In this document: positions 59,501 through 64,000 of the stretch, in pieces | Layout: every line of letters starts with the position of its first letter | Numbering within the stretch: the first letter of the stretch is position 1 | Source of the DNA: Eleusine coracana subsp. coracana | Taxonomy: Eukaryota; Streptophyta; Magnoliopsida; Poales; Poaceae | Assembly (NCBI GenBank): GCA_032690845.1 | Contig: CM064430.1 | Span: forward strand, 51,557,882-51,621,881 | DNA: 64,000 nucleotides | Reading direction: 5' to 3' | Made by a program: the position numbers and the translations under genes | The notes under the pieces: model-generated | What the model saw: only the letters and a program-made list of their open reading frames with translations | What the model was told of the DNA's origin: nothing | The model's database searches: none

Positions 59501-62265
59501 CTCGCCAGCTGCGCTGGTGCTGCCTGCCGCCCGTGCCCAAGAGAAATTTCCCCTCGCCTTCTCTCTCGCTCTCGCTCAACTCTCTCTCTTTCTTTGTTTC
59601 TCTTCCGCTTCCACCGAAACGAGTCGAAGCTTGAGCTCTCGCCGTCGCTGTCGCCTACCCGACCTGGCCAGCACCGCAAACCGTCGCGCGGACCCCCTCC
59701 CAACCTTTCTCCATGGCCGCCCAGCACTGGCTCCTGTCATAGCTCGCGGATTTCAGACGTTTTCCTCCCGGTGAGCACCGATGACCTTTCTGTTCATCTC
59801 CAAAATTCTTGAGCTACATCAAATCATACTCAAATTCCTCGCAAACGAAGCTTGCTCACTTGTTTCTGCATCATTTGGTTAGGTGCTGGTTTTGTTTCCA
59901 TTTAAAAGGGAGCCTTGCTCCGAGTTTTTTCGGACGCCGTCGCTGTGCCGAAGCCGCCGTCTGCCGCCGCTTGCTTTCGCCACTATTCCGATGAGCACCC
60001 GCCGCCGCTGACCTCACCTTTGGACTTCCCCTTCGGCGTCGCCCCCGCCCATGCCCTCGGCTGGCTGAGCCGCGCTCGGGAGCAGCGCTGGCCACAGTGG
60101 CAGCGCCGCCGTGCGCTCGCCCGCGAGGCTGCCCGAGCTCCCTGGAGCTCGGCTGCTGGGCCACGCCCGTGCAGCTGGGCTGGACTCGACAGCTGCACGG
60201 CTGGGCCAAGCCCAGTAGTGGCTGGGCCGCTAAATGGCCCATGAGGCCAAGCTACAGTGGCCCATGACGTTTTCCAGGCCTAATCTTTTATATTAATTCT
60301 TGAAACTTAGATAAATTATAACTAGAGATTTAGACTCCTAAAATCATGGGACCAATTTTGTTGATTCCAAATAATTTTCTCTACAAGTTTATGAAATAAA
60401 AGTAAATATTTATTTTATATGATTATTAGGATTTTAATTAAATATTAGAAATGCCCTTTAAATTGCTAATTAATTTAATAATTCCCAAATTAATGTTTTA
60501 CCCTAATAGGTTAATATTATTTAATAATGGGGTAATTAAGGGTAATTAACTATAATTGAGCATGCCACTCCCTTGTCATTAGTAGATGTAATCACATTTA
60601 ATTCAAAGGAAATACTTCAGACAAGAGTAACTAGGTTCTTGTCTACTATTTATTCGCGCTGCCATTTCAAGCATCGCATTTTGCATTCATGCATCGCTAG
60701 CACTAACTTGCGACGTATCGACGAATTGCATAGGACCGAAAATCGTCGAGCAGTCTGTCGAGAGTGGACCCGAGGTGCTGATTGTTGAGCCTGACTCCAC
60801 GCCTGCACCGCCGTACTCGGACGAACCACAAGGCAAGCCCCGTGCATTCCACCTATGGTTTTAAATTCTTTCCTTTATCACAGTCAGTCGAGTCATGATT
60901 GTGCACTAGGTTCTAGGAATTGATTGACACCCACCTGCATCACTACTATATCCTATGATGTTTTTATACTATATAGATACCGGTAGCACAATAGGCGCTA
61001 TGCTTATGTCATACGAATATCGGTAGCACTGTATAGGATGATCTTAAAGCATGGAGGCTTTAAGTTGAGTGAGATCTTTGAGATTTCAAATAAAAGATGA
61101 TGATGATGATGATAAGACCAGACTGGCCCCGTAGAGGAAAGGGCAAAGACTGGATCTTGCAAGGTGGTAGCCCCGTCCGTATCAGATTTAGGACCAAGCC
61201 GTTGGCGGCTCCGTGAACAAGTATTGAACAGTACCGATCTACATGTTAGTATATGGGACCCAGTAAGCTAATGTACCCTAACTTCCTCAGTGGTAGGATG
61301 TAGCCATCTTTCTTTTGCCGGCTATTAGTGAGATTGAAGTCTCACGGGAGGGAAATGGTGGTCGTACACGGATAACGTCTGGGACGGGTATCACGTGGGG
61401 TCTCCATATTTCCGGGGAAGTTGGAAACGGATCGACCTCTGGTTAGGGTTAGAGGGAAAGGTTGTCATATACGACCAATGTGGTGCGTATGTGTCGTATA
61501 GTCGGGTTTTACCCAGCTGGTTGGAATTGATTCGAGTCGCTGTCCCTCGCAGCAATGAGTACCGCTTGTTCACTTGGCGCGAGCGTAGATAATTGAGAGT
61601 AATGAGAGAAGAAGAGTTATTTCAGTTAAATAATTTCTTTGCTTGCAAGAACTTGATTGCAATAGTACAGGATGTAAACCTTATTGCTAATGAACTTAAT
61701 CTTGAGCTAAAAGATGAAAGTAGATGTCCACTTTAAGTGCTGTTTTTTGCAAATCTGAGTCAATCCACCAGCCAAAGGCCTATATATTCTAGGTGTCGGC
61801 CTCAGTGAGTCACGTTGACAGGTCAGTCTTGTGGAGTATATTAGATACTCAGGGCTTTGTCCATGTTGGTTTTAGGTGGTGAGCCATCTTCCTATGGCTG
61901 TCCGAGAATATACCAGGAGAAGGGCAACTTCCGGAAGGAGGATCCATCCAGTGGGAACGCATCTCGTCACTGGAAGAATAGAAGATGATCGTGTTCCAGG
62001 AGCATAGTTTAGATAGTAGAGTAAAGCTCCTCGTTGCCAAACTGTTCGTGTTTAGAGTTTCAAACACTTCATTGTAATAAATATTTTCTGCTGCAAAACT
62101 CTAGTTTGTTTTCTGAAAACCTGGTTGTATTATACCATGATGTAATATATTCTGGGCTTGTAAGAATGTATGTGCTGTTGTAACTCGCTTCGTCGAGTGT
62201 CCTCCTATACGTGATCCTGGTTATCCCGGAGGGGATGTCACACAGACACGATAGGAAAAAAAAAA
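56580..62265 (+). mobile_element. 5'-truncated L1-type LINE, itself interrupted by an LTR
   Basis: Plus-strand remnant of a plant LINE ORF2. It begins in the linker before reverse transcriptase (LASLERTIDWQRSKLLFLREGDASTKFFHLQ). It then runs through the RT domain (SDKAPGSNGFTGHFYKTAW, DYRPISLIHSFGK, QSAFIKGRQLHDN, DIAKAFDTVNW, GLCQGDPLSPMLF and the catalytic YADDLVVFL at about 57729-57755) to a zinc-knuckle-like zf-RVT region (FSA/YSASSAYRAFF, CAFCAQEIESIQHLL). In-frame stops (for example at 57498 and 58800) and frame changes near 57912 and 58540 inactivate it. The body ends at 59317, and the poly(A) tail is at 62255-62265 after the LTR insert. A target duplication was not found. Confidence 0.85.
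59318..62242 (+). mobile_element. Putative solo LTR (Gypsy-like ends) inserted in the LINE 3' end
   Basis: It starts TGTGACAGCCCTG and ends GGGGATGTCACA (TG..CA with 7-bp inverted ends). It is flanked by CAGGC (59313-59317) and CAGAC (62243-62247), a 5-bp duplication with one difference. Removing it joins the LINE 3' end directly to a poly(A) tail. No protease, RT or integrase frames occur inside, and no second copy of the terminal 100 bp was seen, so a solo LTR of about 2.9 kb is the simplest reading. The first 900 bp are GC-rich (59390-60250); the rest is AT-richer, with a (GAT)n tract near 61097. Confidence 0.55.
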
Positions 62266-63190
62266 GCATAGAGTAGGACACATGGAAGCTCAAATATGCA
62301 TGATATTTAGGTGAATAGCACTGCATAAATTAATTAAAGAAGGTGAATATATCACATGAAGGCAAAGGGATGCATATCAATTGTCCACAGTTGCTGTCAC
62401 AGACTAGCTCCTTTACGAATACCATCTTGTGAGTTCTCCAAAGCTTGTTTCGTCAAAAACCTTAATGTGGAGGAAGGAATGCAAAATAAAACAAATTAAA
62501 CCAATGTGCTACATTTTTAAGCCAAAAGAAATTTGGATTTTCTGAATGTTTCCAAGAGGAAAGAATCTTGTGTTACAATACTTGGATGAACTCTACTCTG
62601 GACACATAAGGGGAAAATCTCCAGTCATCCCACCTTGAACATGACCATCAGCGATACCAAAAACAGTAGCGATGATACACATACTAACAAAGGGTGCAAC
62701 TCCACCTCTTCCTGAGGTTGCAACATCCAGCTACAAAATTCAAGAACACATCAGTGAGATATAATGATACTGTCAGTAGTTGGTCATCAGCAATCAAATA
62801 CTGTGTTGATGCGATTACTTAAACTTACGATCATCGCCACAAATGAACTCAAGAAGAACAGTAAGTACCCCACCAAATTGCACAGCCTAGTGTTAGTTAA
62901 CCTTTGCTTCGTGATAGTGAATATAGCAGTCATAGTGAGAGCAAATGGCTGATAGGTCAGAGCAATAATTCTTGTTGGATGGTACTTCTGCATCGCAAAA
63001 CATGAAATATCTATCAGTAATGTTTACATATTGAAGAAGCATGTAAAGAACAACAAAAGTGCACATATACATACTGGGAAGAGGTAAATGTAGTAATGTT
63101 CGATTATAAGCAAGCATGCTATTGAACCCAAAGAGACATCCATACCCCAGAAACCAGCAGATGAAAATAACCCAATGTTTTCCCTGTGAT

Positions 63191-64000
63191 CAGTGAACTA
63201 TCGAGAAAAAAAAACATTCATTACGTGAAGAGATACATGAATCATTTCAGTGCGATAGAGGATCTGTGACTTGTAGTAATGCAGGGGTCTTCTTTCTCGT
63301 ATGTCATGTCTTTGGTCGTCCTAAATACCAGTAAAACAGGCATTTAGAATGAAAAAAAAAAGGATCAGATAAAAAATATGCACAGAGACCTATGCGCTTA
63401 GAACACAAAGTGAAAATACTGAGATGGCACTCTAAGCTGAGGTGATTGGCATCAAACATAGAAAAGCAAGGGAATCATGCATTGGTAAAATACCAGGGGT
63501 TTCGAATGGAGAAATGGAATAAGGAGAAGGGAAATGACAAGGAAGGAAACGTTGCAATCAAAAGAGGGCTAATATGAGGTTAGATCAAGCGGCATAAAAT
63601 ATTCTGTAAAATGCGAATAGGCCATCACATGGGAGTATTATACAGATGCTTTGCTCCATGCGTTGACTCCAGCAGATGAGATCACATCCACATGACGCTG
63701 AGCAACGAAAACTGCCAATAACTAGCCGATAAGACGCATACCAGCCGGTAGCGTGGCTTGTGAAGTTATTTTTAATTTTTTGAGTTTCAGCCTGGGGATA
63801 AACAAAAATACACTTTGTTGCATCGACGCATGGCAGCTCCCGCGTTCCCACTAATCCATACTCCAAAGCATGCCGTGTTGAACTTCCGGCCGTGAAGACA
63901 GTGACATAGCAGTGGTTACGTTGCACTTGCACGTAATCCTCAGAGGTCACGACAGAGCTGCAAGGTTGCTTAGATTCTATGCCGTCTGGCCACAGAATTT
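63191..64000. other. Right end of the window, no supported gene
   Basis: Upstream flank of the right ENT pseudogene; no exon 1 remnant could be identified. A 121-codon minus-strand frame (63585-63950, MTSEDYVQVQRNHCY...) is Cys-rich but has no recognisable family, and is not called. Confidence 0.5.

Larger units (their letters stand above)
55735..63190 (-). pseudogene. ENT pseudogene, right copy (split by LINE and LTR insertions)
   Basis: Order on the minus strand: exon 2 remnant 63190-63070 (ICWFLGYGCLFGFNSML, then a frameshift into IIEHYYIYLFP); exon 3, 62985-62830 (KYHPTRIIALTYQPFAL...); exon 4, 62736-62590 (LDVATSGRGGVAPFVSMCIIATVFGIAD, with a frame break at CPE); exon 5, about 62480-62405 (TLRFLTKQALENSQDGIRKGAS). 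The inserted elements follow. Then exon 6 part, about 56578-56515 (VIADLAAGS); exon 7, about 56450-56283 (LSTKQLLLQNIDYALDVFLIYTLTLSIFPG); and exon 8 in pieces, 56166-55918 and 55839-55735 (SRLLLIPAFYYTAKYGDQGWM..., ending GGIFCGAALDWVWLIGKGW and a stop). In exon 8 the NAWDLIGRYVPL equivalent reads NV-stop-DLIGRYVPL, and further frameshifts follow. It is non-functional. Confidence 0.85.

Overview
This is nuclear DNA from a grass (Poaceae). Spliced genes with GT..AG introns, grass-type MITEs (Stowaway, Tourist/PIF, hAT), a TRIM, a plant L1-type LINE and GC-rich grass coding exons all point there. Three genes look intact, and all are read on the minus strand: a D-type cyclin of the CYCD6 class (26.2-27.9 kb), an intronless PB1-domain protein (37.9-39.2 kb) and an equilibrative nucleoside transporter, ENT (50.7-54.2 kb). 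The species cannot be fixed from sequence alone.

Left third (1-23,803): a head-to-tail tandem array of a 7.72-kb unit. There are three complete units (629-8352, 8353-16077, 16078-23803), preceded by the 628-bp tail of a further unit that runs off the left edge. The units differ by only a handful of substitutions plus homopolymer and microsatellite length. No intact gene is evident in the unit. Each carries a decayed RNase H-like fragment, a Stowaway MITE and an 862-bp PIF/Harbinger-type element with a TAA target duplication and a captured piece of a calmodulin-like (CML) gene. Array and element together are the most unusual structures here.

Middle (23.8-45.5 kb): the CYCD6-like gene in six exons; a long gene-poor stretch with one copy of a palindromic ~165-bp MITE family and a degenerate repeat field; the PB1 gene, whose N-terminus and start codon are duplicated as a 105-bp tandem repeat; a TRIM retrotransposon in tandem form (three LTRs, two internal domains, perfect 5-bp target duplication); and a nest of PIF/Tourist-type MITEs inserted into one another.

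Right part (45.5-63.2 kb): a local ENT cluster, all on the minus strand. The middle copy (eight coding exons, 418 aa) is intact. On each side lies a broken copy. One (45.5-49.2 kb) is interrupted by a hAT MITE and by foreign sequence that includes a frameshifted DUF569-like fragment. The other (55.7-63.2 kb) is split by a 5'-truncated LINE, itself split by a ~2.9-kb putative solo LTR.

Nothing suggests the three genes work as a pathway: a cell-cycle regulator, a PB1 scaffold/signalling protein and a nucleoside carrier are ordinary neighbours. The rest is intergenic sequence shaped by transposons, local gene duplication and one very recent tandem amplification.
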